This document shows, in pieces, positions 23,273 through 36,700 of a DNA stretch of 64,000 nucleotides (positions within the stretch are counted from its first letter, which is position 1; the number at the start of each line of letters is the position of its first letter). The DNA is from Marsupella aquatica (Eukaryota > Marchantiophyta). Where the stretch lies: the NCBI GenBank assembly GCA_973895155.1, contig OZ316901.1, forward strand, positions 1-64,000, given 5' to 3'. Position numbers and translations under genes: made by a program. The notes under the pieces are model-generated. The model was not told the DNA's origin. It did no database searches and saw only the letters and a list, made by a program, of their open reading frames with translations.

Positions 23273-23511
23273 TCCTATCTAAACCTTGAATAAATGAATG
23301 ATTTAATATCATTTGAAAAATAAATGAGTGGAAAAAGACCCAAAATTTTTGATAAGCAAGGATATATTATACGAGATCCATCGCTATAGAAATATTAAGA
23401 AAAGCCCATTGCGAATCGGAGAGAATATCAATACAATATATTATGCTTTTCCAAAAGTGACATACCATTTCCATTTTTTTGTTACTATCTCAAATAATAA
23501 TTGTTTGATTC

Positions 23512-23599
23512 GGAGAGATGGCCGAGTGGACGAAAGCGGCGGATTGCTAATCCGTTGTACAATCTATTTGTACCGAGGGTTCGAATCCCTCTCTCTCCG
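23512..23599 (+). tRNA. trnS-GCU: tRNA-Ser (GCU)
   Basis: An 88-nt class II tRNA with acceptor GGAGAGA/TCTCTCC, anticodon GCT, long variable arm and discriminator G. Confidence 0.95.
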
Positions 23600-23637
23600 T
23601 TTACGAATAAAGAACATTTTATAAATTAAAATATTTT

Positions 23638-23799
<162 letters not shown>

Positions 23800-23825
23800 T
23801 TAAAATATTTATTTTTTAATATGCA

Positions 23826-23919
23826 CGGAGAAAAAGGGAGTTGAACCCCCCGTTAGTTTAAACCCCAAAACTAAAAAAAATTTCGAGACTGTCGCAATTA
23901 ATCACTCTGCCATTTCCCC
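23826..23919 (-). pseudogene. trnS-CGA: Decayed tRNA-Ser (CGA)-like gene
   Basis: The 94 nt fold as a class II serine-type tRNA. They show acceptor GGGGAAA/TTTCTCC, a D-arm, anticodon loop CTCGAAA, a variable arm with a 7-bp stem, T-loop TTCAACT and discriminator G. The 3' side of the anticodon stem is replaced by a T run, so only about three of five pairs (one of them G-U) form. C-to-U editing cannot repair this. trnS-CGA occurs in some green-algal plastomes but is not in the usual land-plant set. I read it as a relic, or at best a weak tRNA. Confidence 0.6.
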
Positions 23920-23938
23920 AAGAAATTGAATATTCATT

Positions 23939-24026
23939 ATTATTTGAATTATTTGAATGGTTTCGAGACCAACCCTACTAAGTTAAGTAGGGTTGGTCTC
24001 GAAACCATTCAAATAATTCAAATAAT
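23939..24026 (-). terminator. Very long hairpin after psbK (41-bp perfect stem)
   Basis: The arms at 23939-23979 and 23986-24026 are exact reverse complements with a 6-nt loop. The right arm ends 5 nt from the psbK stop, so on the minus strand it forms the psbK 3' end. It also separates psbK from the trnS-like relic. The stem is much longer than normal plastid 3' hairpins. Confidence 0.8.
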
Positions 24027-24031
24027 TCAAT

Positions 24032-24202
24032 TTATCGAAAACTTACAGAAGCTTGCCAAACAAAAGCTAAAAGAAAAAAAAACAAAGGTATTATTGGCAT
24101 TACATCCACAATTGGATCAGAAATAGCATAAGCTTCAGGTAATTTAGCGAAGATACAAAAAGCATTCGGATGGAACCCAGTTTCTAGATAAATATTAAAC
24201 AT
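24032..24202 (-). CDS. psbK: Photosystem II protein K
   Basis: PsbK is a small photosystem II subunit whose N-terminal leader is cleaved before KLPEAYA. The conserved mature part [17 protein letters not shown] to [13 protein letters not shown] is present. From the ATG at 24202 the product is 56 aa. The start is uncertain because the frame stays open upstream to a TTG at 24259 and no ribosome-binding site is obvious. The order psbI-psbK-trnQ is standard. Confidence 0.88.
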   Translation of the reverse strand: MFNIYLETGFHPNAFCIFAKLPEAYAISDPIVDVMPIIPLFFFLLAFVWQASVSFR

Positions 24203-24414
24203 AAATAAGATTTTGATTCCCAATATTATTACGAGAGTGGGATGGAAGATAGATAACAAAAACTACTAAGTATATCTTACTACAAGTTCGTTCAGCTTCA
24301 AAGTAGTTAGACTTTATTTCTCCATTTCATCAGCATACTTATTGAATATAATGATTGACAGGGATAAAAAAATACTGTTTCATTTGTACAAGTAAATGTA
24401 AAAAACATAAATGG

Positions 24415-24486
24415 TGGGGCGTCGCCAAGCGGTAAGGTAGCGGGTTTTGATCCCGTCATTCGGAGGTTCGAATCCTTCCGTCCCAG
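24415..24486 (+). tRNA. trnQ-UUG: tRNA-Gln (UUG)
   Basis: A 72-nt cloverleaf with anticodon TTG in the loop TTTTGAT, acceptor TGGGGCG/CGTCCCA and discriminator G. Confidence 0.95.
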
Positions 24487-24632
24487 AAAATATATTCAGT
24501 GAGTTTGCCAACATTAATAAAAATTATTATCTGATATAATATATGTATATTTTTCCCATTTATATTACGGCATGATTTCTACATTTTGGAATAGAAAAAA
24601 ACTAGATTATTGAAAAAAAGAGATTTTTATTT

Positions 24633-26174
24633 ATGAAATTAGCTTATTGGATGTATGCAGGACCTGCCCATATTGGAACTTCAAGAGTAGCGAGTTCTTT
24701 CAAAAATGTGCATGCTATTATGCATGCGCCTTTAGGAGATGATTATTTCAATGTTATGCGTTCCATGTTAGAACGAGAAAGAGATTTTACCCCCGTTACT
24801 GCTAGTATCGTAGATCGACATGTATTAGCTAGGGGATCCCAAGAAAAGGTAGTAGATAATATTTCTCGTAAGGATAAGCAGGAACGTCCGAATCTGATCG
24901 TGTTGACACCAACATGTACTTCGAGTATTTTACAGGAAGATTTACAAAATTTCGTGGATCGAGCTTCCACAATTTCTGATTCTGATGTTATACTTGCGGA
25001 TGTTAATCATTATCGAGTTAACGAACTTCAAGCAGCTGATAGAACATTGGAGCAAGTTGTACGATATTATTTGGATAAAGCTCGCCGACAAGGGACTCTG
25101 CAAGTATCTCTGACGGATGAGCCATCAGCAAATATAATAGGTATTTTTACATTGGGTTTTCATAATCAACATGATTGTCGCGAATTAAAACGTTTATTAA
25201 AAGATTTAGGCATTAAAATAAATCAAGTAATTCCTGAAGGAGGTTTTGTGGAAAATCTTCATCAATTACCAAAAGCTTGGTTCAATTTAGTACCTTATCG
25301 CGAAGTAGGCTTAATGACAGCAAAATACTTGGAAAAAGAATTTGGAATGTCTTATATATCTACAACGCCTATGGGAGTTGTCGATATAGCGAATTTCATT
25401 CGGCAAATAGAAGCACAAATAAATAAACTGTCTTCCGTTCGACCAACTCAAAAAGTTAATTATGAATTATATATTGATGAGCAAACCCGATTTATTTCGC
25501 AAGCTGCGTGGTTTTCGAGATCTATAGATTGTCAGAATCTGACGGGGAAAAAAGCTGTAGTTTTCGGCGACGCAACCCATGCTGCTTCCATCACAAAGAT
25601 TCTTGCTTGTGAAATGGGAATTCGTGTGAGTTGTGCAGGTACTTATTGTAAACATGACGAAGAATGGTTTAAGGAACAAGTTCAAAACTTTTGTGATGAA
25701 ATACTTGTAACCGATGATCATACAGAGGTTGGGGATATGATTGCGCGTATAGAACCTTCAGCCATTTTTGGGACCCAGATGGAACGTCATATTGGTAAAC
25801 GTCTCGATATTCCCTGCGGAGTTATTTCCTCACCAGTTCATATTCAAAATTTTACTTTGGGCTATCGACCTTTTCTAGGCTATGAGGGTACTAATCAAGT
25901 CGCAGATTTAGTTTATAATTCATTCACTTTGGGAATGGAAGATCATCTTCTAGAAATTTTTGGTGGTCATGATACTAAAGAAGTTATTACTAAATCTTTA
26001 TCCACAGATAGTGATTTAACCTGGAATTCGGAAAGTCAGTTGGAATTAAATAAAATTCCAGGTTTTGTTAGAGGTAAAATAAAAAGAAATACGGAAAAAT
26101 TTGCACGACAAAACGGTATTGTTAACATTACAGTGGAAACTATGTATGCGGCTAAGGAAGCGCTAAACGCTTAG
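24633..26174 (+). CDS. chlB: Light-independent protochlorophyllide reductase subunit B
   Basis: ChlB pairs with ChlN as the nitrogenase-like catalytic component that reduces protochlorophyllide in darkness; ChlL supplies electrons. At 513 aa it is full length. Asp36, the unusual cluster ligand known from the family, is present in APLGDDYF, as is the Cys of TPTCTSSI. Ser17 (HIGTSRVAS) is Leu in relatives and is a likely C-to-U site. Its retention means the plant can probably green in the dark, unlike angiosperms. chlN and chlL are outside the window. Confidence 0.97.
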   Translation: MKLAYWMYAGPAHIGTSRVASSFKNVHAIMHAPLGDDYFNVMRSMLERERDFTPVTASIVDRHVLARGSQEKVVDNISRKDKQERPNLIVLTPTCTSSILQEDLQNFVDRASTISDSDVILADVNHYRVNELQAADRTLEQVVRYYLDKARRQGTLQVSLTDEPSANIIGIFTLGFHNQHDCRELKRLLKDLGIKINQVIPEGGFVENLHQLPKAWFNLVPYREVGLMTAKYLEKEFGMSYISTTPMGVVDIANFIRQIEAQINKLSSVRPTQKVNYELYIDEQTRFISQAAWFSRSIDCQNLTGKKAVVFGDATHAASITKILACEMGIRVSCAGTYCKHDEEWFKEQVQNFCDEILVTDDHTEVGDMIARIEPSAIFGTQMERHIGKRLDIPCGVISSPVHIQNFTLGYRPFLGYEGTNQVADLVYNSFTLGMEDHLLEIFGGHDTKEVITKSLSTDSDLTWNSESQLELNKIPGFVRGKIKRNTEKFARQNGIVNITVETMYAAKEALNA

Positions 26175-26691
26175 CTTAGCCCAATTTACTTAAAAAATCA
26201 ATTATAGAGTTACAATCCTCGCAATTTCAGATTGGTGCTGTGCAAGAATCAATCCATAATGAGAGTGAGTTAATAATATATTCTAAAATTGTCGAATCGA
26301 TGATATTCATGGGAAAAACAATACTTAAGAAAAAAATCCAAATATATAATTATGAACCCTTCCATCGGTTTTATACAATTACTTTTTTATTATCCGGTTC
26401 TATCTCTATACATATATATATACTTAGTTGTTTTCATACCGAAAATGAATGCTATAAGCATAAATTATATTTATTCCCAAATTATATCGAAATTAGCGAT
26501 AAACAAAGAAAAGAATTTCTAGCAGGATAAGCATCTTTGATTGATGCAGTTTTGTAAACATTTCATATATACCAATCCATATGTATGGATTGGTATATAT
26601 GAATTGACAAAATGGATTGGCATCTATATAATCTGAAGTGTTTAATAGTTATTTCGTCTTATCATCTAATACGATTCAGTGAAAGCTAAAA
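26175..26691 (+). other. chlB-trnK spacer with hairpin
   Basis: A near-perfect palindrome at 26562-26603 (20-bp arms, 2-nt loop) lies about 90 nt before trnK. An open frame at 26240-26530 starts with a non-ATG codon, resembles nothing I know and is probably chance. I see nothing else. Confidence 0.5.
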
Positions 26692-28846
26692 GGGTTGCTA
26701 ACTCAATGGTAGAGTACTCGGCTTTTAAGTGCGACTTGGACTTTCTCACATGCAGATGAAATAGTAAATTCATCCAAACCTTTGACAAGGTTTGTAATAT
26801 AACGACTAATTCTAAAAGGAAACTTTTTGGGGAAAATAGCATGTCGTTTTCAATCAATTTAAAGTTAATGGATAAAGCTGAATTGCTTAAATCATAGGTA
26901 AATTAAGAACCAGCTTCTGTTTCAGAATCTTGTATCGAAACATTTTCTTTATACAAATAAATCAAGTTGTTAAAAGCTTTTTTGTATAGTCAATATATAG
27001 AGAAGAAATTCAACTATTTATAAATAGTTGGATTTTTTACCCACAATGAATCCTGAACACTCAAACAAATGTGTATAAATTACCCGTGTGCTGACTAAGT
27101 TAAATTTTTTTTACTAAGTCAGGAGAACAATCTTTTGAGTCAAAAAATTTATTTTTTGCTTCGGAACAGATTGAACCATGTATTATATTTATCATTCCCT
27201 ACCCTCAACTAGAAAATCTATATGGGTACCATCACGGAAATTTCTATAACTGGAAAGCTCGGAAAAATTAAAAGAAATAATTTTTGGAAAGAACACTTCT
27301 TATATCCAATTTTTTTCAAAGAAGATTTTCATGGAATTGCATATAATCATTTCGTGGACGACGGAAAATATCGAAAAAGAAAAGTTTATGGGTTTAATAA
27401 TAATTTTAATTTTTTAACTCTGAAACGTTTGATTAAAAAATTACGTCGATCAAACTATTTATGGATCCATTCTGATCCATTTACTGATAAATTTGAATTT
27501 GTTCAGGAAATTCTAAGAATTGTTTTCAATTTCATTTTTCCGATTGAATCCAAACTGATTATGAAAAAACCAACTGAATGGAATAGTAACCAATCGGTAC
27601 ATTCAATATTTCCTTTTATGGAAGACAAATTTGACAACTCGGCTATTTGTCTGGATATTACAATACCATACTTTCTCCATCCAGAAATTTTAATTCGTCT
27701 TCTTCGTCAACATATTTCAGATACTTCGTTCCCACATTTTCTGAGATTATTATTTCATCAAAGAGAAAATATAGCTTTTTTACCTTCAGAGTTTTCCTTA
27801 CGGAAAAATATATTTTATAACTTATTGTGGAATTTCCAAATTCATAAATTTGAATATTCGTTAATTTACATATGGAAACAAATTTACAATTTTCGATCCA
27901 CTTTATTTTGGTCTCTAACTGATCAGACTAATTTTGTACGAAAAATCAGAGATATTTCGCAACAGTCAGATAGTGAGCCTGTGGGTAAGATTATCGAAAA
28001 AACTTATTCGATTCATTATGCGAGACATCGAAATACTTTAATCGTAAATACAAATAGAAATTTAGATTTATTCATAAAAAATTGGAATATTTTTTTTCTC
28101 ATTTTTTGGGAAAAATATTACCGTTTATGGTTCGGACCCTCTCGAACAAGCATAAAAGATTTATCAAAAAAAGCTGTTTGTTTCGTTAGCTATCTTTTGT
28201 ATATCAAAAGCAAAAGTACACTAATTCAAATTCAATTGGTAAATAATTCAATCGATACAAATTTGATTACCAAAGAATTTTGTACTATTGTTCCTATTGT
28301 ATCATTAATTAGATTATTAGCTGAGGAAAAATTTTGTGATACTGCCGGACGTCCCATCTGTAGAGTATCGTGGACAACCTTCACAGATCATGAAATTTTT
28401 AGACGGTTCGATCAAATAATAAGAAATATTTTCTCATATTATAGCGGATCCGTGGATAGAAAAGGGTTATATCAATTACACTATATTCTTCGATTTTCCT
28501 GTGCCAAAACCTTAGCATGTAAACACAAAAGCACTATACGGACAGTTTGGAAAAAATATGGTTCAAACTTTGTCGAAAACTCAGTTTATTTGGAAAAACC
28601 ACAATGGATCTCGTGGCGTACCTACGAAAAAAAATTTTGGTATTTGAATATTATCCAAATAAATTATTTATCATTTTCACGAAAATCTGAGAGTGTGGGG
28701 GACTTCCGAAGATGAATAAAATACATGTAGAAAGCCGTATGCAATTAAAATTGCAGGTACGGTTTGGGAAGAGATTTTCATTAGTGATAAAAATGAATTA
28801 ATCTACTTCATCCGACTAGTTCCGGGTTCGATCCCCGGGCAACCCA
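26692..28846 (+). tRNA. trnK-UUU: tRNA-Lys (UUU) with group II intron containing matK
   Basis: Exon 1 is 26692-26728 (37 nt, ending CTTTTAA) and exon 2 is 28812-28846 (35 nt). The acceptor is GGGTTGC/GCAACCC with discriminator A. The intron is 26729-28811, with 5' GTGCGAC, domain V at about 28731-28765 and 3' end AT. It carries matK, as in nearly all land plants. Confidence 0.95.
27222..28715 (+). CDS. matK: Maturase K (group II intron splicing factor)
   Basis: MatK helps splice several plastid group II introns, including its host trnK intron. The 497-aa frame ends with a strong domain X: SWTTFTDHEIFRRFDQIIRN, then YSGSVDRKGLYQLHYILRFS and CAKTLACKHKSTIRTVWKKY. The reverse-transcriptase part is degenerate, as usual. 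An in-frame TAG shortly upstream makes the ATG at 27222 the first start. The C-terminal tail after INYLS is about a dozen residues longer than usual. I recall a 370-aa Marchantia annotation, so this copy is longer at the N-terminus. Confidence 0.93.
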   Translation: MGTITEISITGKLGKIKRNNFWKEHFLYPIFFKEDFHGIAYNHFVDDGKYRKRKVYGFNNNFNFLTLKRLIKKLRRSNYLWIHSDPFTDKFEFVQEILRIVFNFIFPIESKLIMKKPTEWNSNQSVHSIFPFMEDKFDNSAICLDITIPYFLHPEILIRLLRQHISDTSFPHFLRLLFHQRENIAFLPSEFSLRKNIFYNLLWNFQIHKFEYSLIYIWKQIYNFRSTLFWSLTDQTNFVRKIRDISQQSDSEPVGKIIEKTYSIHYARHRNTLIVNTNRNLDLFIKNWNIFFLIFWEKYYRLWFGPSRTSIKDLSKKAVCFVSYLLYIKSKSTLIQIQLVNNSIDTNLITKEFCTIVPIVSLIRLLAEEKFCDTAGRPICRVSWTTFTDHEIFRRFDQIIRNIFSYYSGSVDRKGLYQLHYILRFSCAKTLACKHKSTIRTVWKKYGSNFVENSVYLEKPQWISWRTYEKKFWYLNIIQINYLSFSRKSESVGDFRR

Positions 28847-28883
28847 GAGCAAAAATTTGTTTCATTAAACATTTAAATATCAG

Positions 28884-28912
28884 TTGACATAACAATTTAA
28901 TTTGTGTAATAC
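28884..28912 (+). promoter_or_regulatory. psbA: psbA promoter (-35/-10)
   Basis: TTGACA at 28884-28889 and TAATAC at 28907-28912 are separated by 17 nt, a good plastid sigma70-type promoter about 60 nt before the psbA ATG. No mapped start site is available; this rests on motif and position. Confidence 0.7.
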
Positions 28913-28958
28913 TATATTTAACAAGTTAAATTATTTGGGAAATTTCTTATTACTTTAA

Positions 28959-30035
<1,077 letters not shown>

Positions 30036-30097
30036 TACTTTAGCTAGATTCTAACCTTAAAGAAACTATAAATTTTTTAAGGGAAAGAAAAAACTAG

Positions 30098-30141
30098 AAA
30101 ATAATGATCCTTAAAACTTTATTTTTAAGGATCATTATTTT
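30098..30141 (+). terminator. psbA: psbA 3' hairpin
   Basis: The 19-bp perfect stem (30098-30116 with 30123-30141) has a 6-nt loop and starts 62 nt after the psbA stop. It is a typical stabilising 3' UTR structure for this abundant mRNA. Confidence 0.8.
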
Positions 30142-30159
30142 GGTAAAGAGAGAATGAGG

Positions 30160-30235
30160 GGCGGACGTAGCCAAGTGGATTAAGGCAGTGGATTGTGGAT
30201 CCTCCATTCGCGGGTTCAATTCCCGTCGTTCGCCC
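30160..30235 (+). tRNA. trnH-GUG: tRNA-His (GUG)
   Basis: Acceptor GGCGGAC/GTTCGCC, anticodon GTG and T-loop TTCAATT are present. The anticodon stem has a U-U mismatch: GTGGA faces TCCTC where TCCAC is expected. The gene is probably still functional. Confidence 0.93.
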
Positions 30236-30709
30236 AAAATATACAGCTCTAGCTCTCTCTTTAATATGCAAAAATGTATTTTGCAAGTAATGACCCTCAT
30301 CAAACAGATTACATAAGATAAAATGTTTTAGGCTGGTTTTATAAAAAGCAGATTTTGGATGGATATTTGAAAAAAGTTTAATAAAATATCTATAGTTGTT
30401 TCAACGATAGGAAAATTGATGGACATAAAGGAATTAGTACAGTAACTAAATATAGAAAGAGTTTTTTTATTAGTTGACGTGAGCTTTTCTTTATGTCATT
30501 ATGAAAAGAGATAACCCATAGGTTAAAAGAATTTTCTAGTTGGTTTGAGAATATGGAAAGGATTATATAATATTTTTATATATTTAAAAAGAATACTTTT
30601 GATTTTCCGAATACTGTTTTGAAATCTTTCGGAGATAGAAATTATTTGTTCGAAATTTCAATAAAAAAATATATTTATTAGTAAAATCTCATGTAACTGT
30701 TGCAAAACA
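30236..30709 (+). other. trnH-ycf2 spacer
   Basis: There are no coding frames on the sense strand. TTGACG at 30474-30479 could be a -35 element, but no good -10 follows at the right distance. I see nothing else. Confidence 0.4.
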
Positions 30710-33700
30710 ATGAAACAAAAATTACCAGAAAAAAAATATTCATATAAAAACTTATATTTAGGTGAAACACGAAAAACTGAAATTTTATCAAATTCGTGGG
30801 CAAAATGTAGTTTAATCAAATTGTTAATTTCAAAATTTTTTGATAAAAAAATTGTTAATTTATTGAATTTCAAAATCATTACTTTATCCATTGATTTACG
30901 TAATTTGGGACGGAATTGTAATTTCATATTAAATGGTTTGATGTTGTTCACATTACCTGTATTTTTTTTTATATATCGTTCAAACACTACAAGCATTGTT
31001 GAAATTAGCAATTTCACTTTAGCAAAAGTTCATGGACAAAACCGTTTAGGCAAAAACTATATAGGTATCTACAAAAAATCTTTTCAAAATTTTAATCAAA
31101 AAATGGAAACTTTATTGCAGAATATCTTTCGTAGGAAAAAAAAACTATCTCGATATGAATCTTTCAATATTATTGTGCGTTTCAACAATAAAATGTTTTT
31201 TGGAAAAAGAAATAATTCGTTTGAGAAAGAAGTAAATGAGTTAATTTATAGTTCAGATTTTTCCAAAAACTTTTTAGATTATTATTCTACCACAAAAGAA
31301 AATCCAGATTATTTATCAGCTAGGAAGCAAATTCTTAAAAATTTAGAAAATTGGGGTGAATCTCCAGAAAGTTTAGTTAAATCTTCTTTTTTTCTAAGAA
31401 AAAAAGGAAATTTATATCTTTCGAACTATATGAAAATTCATTTATGGAAATTATTCACAAAGAATTCTCCTCAGTGTAATAGAATTGAACGAAAAATTTT
31501 TAAGGAAAAAAGTTTAAGCTATTTTTATATCGAACTGAATAATCCGAAATTATGTATAACCTTAGAAAATATTCTATCAGAGGCTATATATAAATTCTCT
31601 AAGTATCTGGCATATAAAATACGAGAATCTGATATTCAAATAGGAAATATTAATTTTTCGACCGAAAAAGTAGATAAAGATATTAACTTTTTTGATCGGG
31701 ATTCCGAAGAAAGAAATTTTCAATTTATCCATTTCAATTCATTTCAAAATTTGTATACTGATAATTATAATTTTAACTGGATAGATAGAATACTGTACTT
31801 GAAATATGCCGCAAATTCAAAGTCTATATTTGTAAAACGAACGTTTCCAAATAAAAATTTATTCTCAGTAAAAATTGGGATGAACTCCAATCATGACTTT
31901 TATAAAAAATTTTTAACTAATAACTATATCATAAATAATTTTTTTTCGAAACAAAGAATAGAAAAAATCAATCCTAATTTTTTGTTTTTTCCCGAACCGT
32001 TATTGATAGACGAATTTATACAAACTATTGTTTCAACGAAAATATTTACTAGATTTTCAAAAAATTTTCAAAAGATTAATCAGTTAAGAAATAATATCGA
32101 ATCTGACGATCTTGAAATAATTTCGTGGAAACTCCAAAAATATCATTCGAACTTCTTACAAAATTATTCTTTTCCTTTCAATTTTGCATATAGTATAATT
32201 TATCAAAATTCTCTTTTCAATAAAAAAATTTGGTATAAAGTAAAAAAAAAATATAATCGATTATTTGTAAAAATTTTGGGTTTACCATCACTTTTTTTGA
32301 AATTTAGAAAAAGTTTCTCATTAATGAGTTGTATTGGATTAAAGGAACATTTACTAATACAAACTAATAAATTAGATATAGTGATGGATCAGTCAAATGA
32401 AACTGAAGAAGATTCCATTTTTATGAGGAAAATATTAATAATATTTGGAAAAGGTAGTGCCACCTATAATAACGAAACCAAATCCATAAATGGTTATTAT
32501 ACTCGCTACAATAAATTATTGAAAAAAACTTTACCTTTAAAGATTTTAAATTCCGAAAATATCTACGGAAATAAAATATTCCATAGATACTCAATATCTT
32601 GGAAAAGATTTATTGGAAAAAGTTTCATTTATAATGTAAAAAATGTGAAGTATCCAAAATTAGGTTTTGATATTTTTTACTGTTTATATGGAATAAGAAA
32701 TTCATCAGAAATATGGGCCCCCCATAAATTAATTAAATTTTTTAAAGAATGTTTTCCAAATTCAGGTTCAGAAAATATTACTGAAATAGCTAATTCGCTA
32801 CAAATTTCTACTAATATTCGTAATAGTAATGTAGAGCAAAATGAGTTATTGACTCCAACTTTAATAGAAAATTTTAAACTTGGTGAAACAGACCCAAATA
32901 ATTCAGTGAATTACTTATTCAGTAATAAAATAATAAATGATGAAATCATCGGAGATTTTTTAAATGCATTTTCTACTAGGAATCACATTTTATTGGAATG
33001 GATAGGAAAAAAAAATATATTATTAAATTCGAATTATAAATTCCATTTTAATAATGCGTTAAAAAACTTCAAATCAAATTATGGGGAAAATTCTTTGTTT
33101 TATTGGGAAGAAAATGATACTGAAGATAACAAAATTATATATTCCCAGTTACTCAAAAATTTCTTCAAATATAAGAAATTGAATGATATTTTTATCCATA
33201 AAAGATATCTGTTTCTTGGAAAGGAAATCTCTCAGCTTGTTCAATTAAAATTAAATAAAATTTCAGTATTTAAAATATTTGAGAATAAACTGGATAAAAC
33301 AAAATTTCTATCTTTTTCAGATTTCCATAGAAAAATATTACAACAAACTAAGTTTGATTTTACGGAACGCGAACAAACAAAACTTGAAACTATATTTACT
33401 AATAAAGAATTGGAAACCAAGAAAATTAGCTTAGCCAATCTGAATAATGCAAAAATAGAAGGATATTATAACCTATTGCGGTTCGAATCTTCTACTGGTA
33501 GCGTAGAAACAAACAATTTTATTTTCCGATCGCTAAATAAAATTTATCTATCACCAAGTTTAAAATATTCAAAATTAAGAAATTTAGGAAACAGAATTCG
33601 AAAAAGAATATTGGTACGGACAGATGAAGTAGATAATAAATCTAATCAAATTGAATTTCTTCATTGTTTTGAGAGAGGTATTTCAGTCAAAGACAGTAGC

Positions 33701-36700
33701 CACATCGATTGGTTTTTTACGTATGAATGGTGGGAATATAGTCTTTATATATTCGGAGTAGGATTACGAAAACGCTTCGTAATAATTGGTTCTTATTTTG
33801 AATATTTCGTAAATAGTAATATGAAAATTATACGAAAAAATTTAGTAAATTTATACGGAGGGGGCAAAAATTTATATACTTTAGATTCAAGATGGAATTC
33901 ACGTCTTTTCTTCGATTGTGAGAAAGAAAATATATTAAATTTTTCATGGTCCGATTCCCACTCAATAAATAATTTCAATAATTTACATTGGGCTATCTTT
34001 AGCCTAATCGCTTTCGCTCTTTTATTCTACCAAAATTATTTCTCTATTTTTATAGGTTCGGATTCCGTTGGTTTATGGAAATATTTCGAAAATATAAAAT
34101 ATTTAACGGATACTTCACGAGCTTTTTATTTTACTGAATTATTACATCGTAATAAAACACAATCAAATAAAACAGAAAACTTACTAATTTATTTTTTTAG
34201 TAATTTGAAGCATTATGCAAAAAATATTCGATTTTATTTATCAACAAAGAGAGATTTGAATAATTGGTTAATAAACAATAAAAGTTTAGATCTTTCTCGT
34301 CGAAAACGAAACTTGTTAGTTCAATCTTTAATTACACATACACGAATAAAAGAATACGGATTTCAATCCTATTCTCAATCAAAAATATTAAATAATCAAT
34401 TATTTGGATACCGAAGAAACCCTCAACAAGGACTTTCCTATATTCGATATTTAAGTAGGATGTTCAAAAAAGATTTGATTAATTACTCATTGCATTTAGC
34501 AGATAAATGGATTTTTTTTGCTTCTCTACAAAAAATAATGTCTTCGCAAACCCTACAGCAAACAGAAAAATTTAATCAAAAATTTCAGAAAATACCAATA
34601 TCACTTCAATTAGGACTATCTTGTTCCAAAGGAATTTTATTGGTAGGTCCTACGGAAAGCGGGCGTTCCTATTTAATTAAAAATTTAGCAGCTGATTGTT
34701 CCGTTCCTTTATTCGGAATATCTATAAACAAACTTATGTATAATAAACCTGATGTTGTGACAGAAAGTTGGATGAATATATTAATAGAAAGTTTGCGTAG
34801 ATTAAATCTTACTTTGGATCTAGCAAAGGGGATGTCGCCATGTATAATCTGGATACGAAATATACATGAGTTGGATGTTAATCGATCAACCCAAAATACT
34901 GAATCGGATCCTACTTTTTCACCGGGTATTTTACTGAAACATTTCCAGACTAATTCTCTAGAAACTCGAACTAAGAACAATATAGTTATGATTGGTTCAA
35001 CTCATGTTCCAAAAAAAGTGGATCCATCTTTGATCTCGCCAGATCGGTTGGATAGAGTATTAAATATTCGGTTCTTGAATACTTATCAACGTCAAAATCA
35101 GTTTCCAATTTTACTAAATAAAAATAATCTTCAATTGAATAAGAATTTGTCATATTTCAATGAATTTGGGTCCAGGACTCTCGGATATAATATACGGGAT
35201 TTAGTAGCTATTAATAATGAAATTTCATTAATAAGTCTTACAAAAAATGAATCATTTGTTTGTAAGGATATAGTAAAATTAGCATTCCATAGACAAGTTT
35301 TTGGATTCAGCCATACAAATAATAAATCCAATTATAAGCAAAACTTTAAAATCTTACTTTATAGGATAGGTAGAGCAATTATACAAAATATTATGATAAA
35401 AGGTTCAACTACAAATCCTTTAAATATTAGTAATTATTTATGGAAAAAAAAATTTTACTATTTGTCCAAATGGTATTCAGAACCTTCTATGGATGAGTCA
35501 ATTATAAAAGAATCTACTATTTTAATTCATGTCTTAGTTTGCTTAGCTGGAGCAGCTGCTCGAGATTCTTGGGTTTTATTGGAAAAAAACTCTCATACTT
35601 CAATTTCTCTTGATAAATCAATTGAAAATGATTTAGATTTAGCTTTTAGTATTTTAGAAACTTTTTTTAGTGATTTTCCTCGGTTAGAAACATGTGAAAC
35701 TACATTTTTAAAATGTAGGGGGAAGAAACCAAAAATATTTTTAACCAGAAATTTCCTGAATATTATGCATAGCGGAATATCCGCCATAGCAGATAAAAAC
35801 ATTGTAAATACTCGAACCAACTCCCACTATGAATCCCTATTCTCGAGAAATAAAATTCTTAATCAAAAAATTTGCGAATTTGGAAATACTGCATGGTCAC
35901 CTAGATTTTGGCGGTTGAACTTTTCTCGAAGTCATCTATTTAATTGGATAAAAAAATTGAATGATTTTGAATCTTTGCATAGTTTGAGATTTTCGGAAAA
36001 AAGTAACGTAAGAAGAGGAAATCAACATGATCAAAGTATAAATAAGAAAAAAGAACAACTTTTTTATGAGAGAATCTTACCCAGAGTAAGAAAACGAAAT
36101 GTTGAAGAATTAGAATCTCAATTTGAAAATATTCTATTGGAGGAGCAATTTGAAATACTAGGTTTTTTTGGCTCATCGACACAGTACCATATGGAATATC
36201 GATTGGATAACAAACCAAAATTATTTATTGGAAAACGTATTCTCTGGGATCCCATAGCTTCATTTTCTAGAAATCCTCACTTTGTTTTTTCACGTCGGGA
36301 ATTCTTCGTAGATGAGGAAATGTTGAGAAGACTTTATATTACTTACGGAGTCAGAAGAGAACGAGAACGATCCCTCTCAAGTAATAGAATTAAACGATTT
36401 TTCATTTGTCGTGGATACAATAAAGATTTAATTAATAACCTATCAATTCGTTGGTGGAATCAATTACCGATTGATCAAAAACAGAATATTTATACATTAA
36501 AACGGATTGAAAAAGTAGGGATTCGATTAAAACGTCCTCAGATTTTTACTCCAGTCTATTTGTATCAACGCTGGTTAATCGAAAATATACCAGAAAAATT
36601 TTCTCGTCTCGACCTATTAACTCATCGAGATAGATGGATTAAAATAAATAAATTATTACTAGATGATTCTTTCACTTACAATATTCTTTTGGAGAGTTAT

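Noticed and set aside
23328-23624. Open frame of 98 codons covering trnS-GCU
   Set aside because: It reads straight through a well-formed tRNA gene, so coding is very unlikely.
26240-26530. Open frame of 96 codons between chlB and trnK
   Set aside because: It starts with a non-ATG codon, lacks a ribosome-binding site, has spacer-like A/T composition and resembles no plastid protein I know.
30658-31017. Minus-strand open frame opposite the start of ycf2
   Set aside because: It is antisense to a conserved gene in very A/T-rich sequence and has no recognisable domain.
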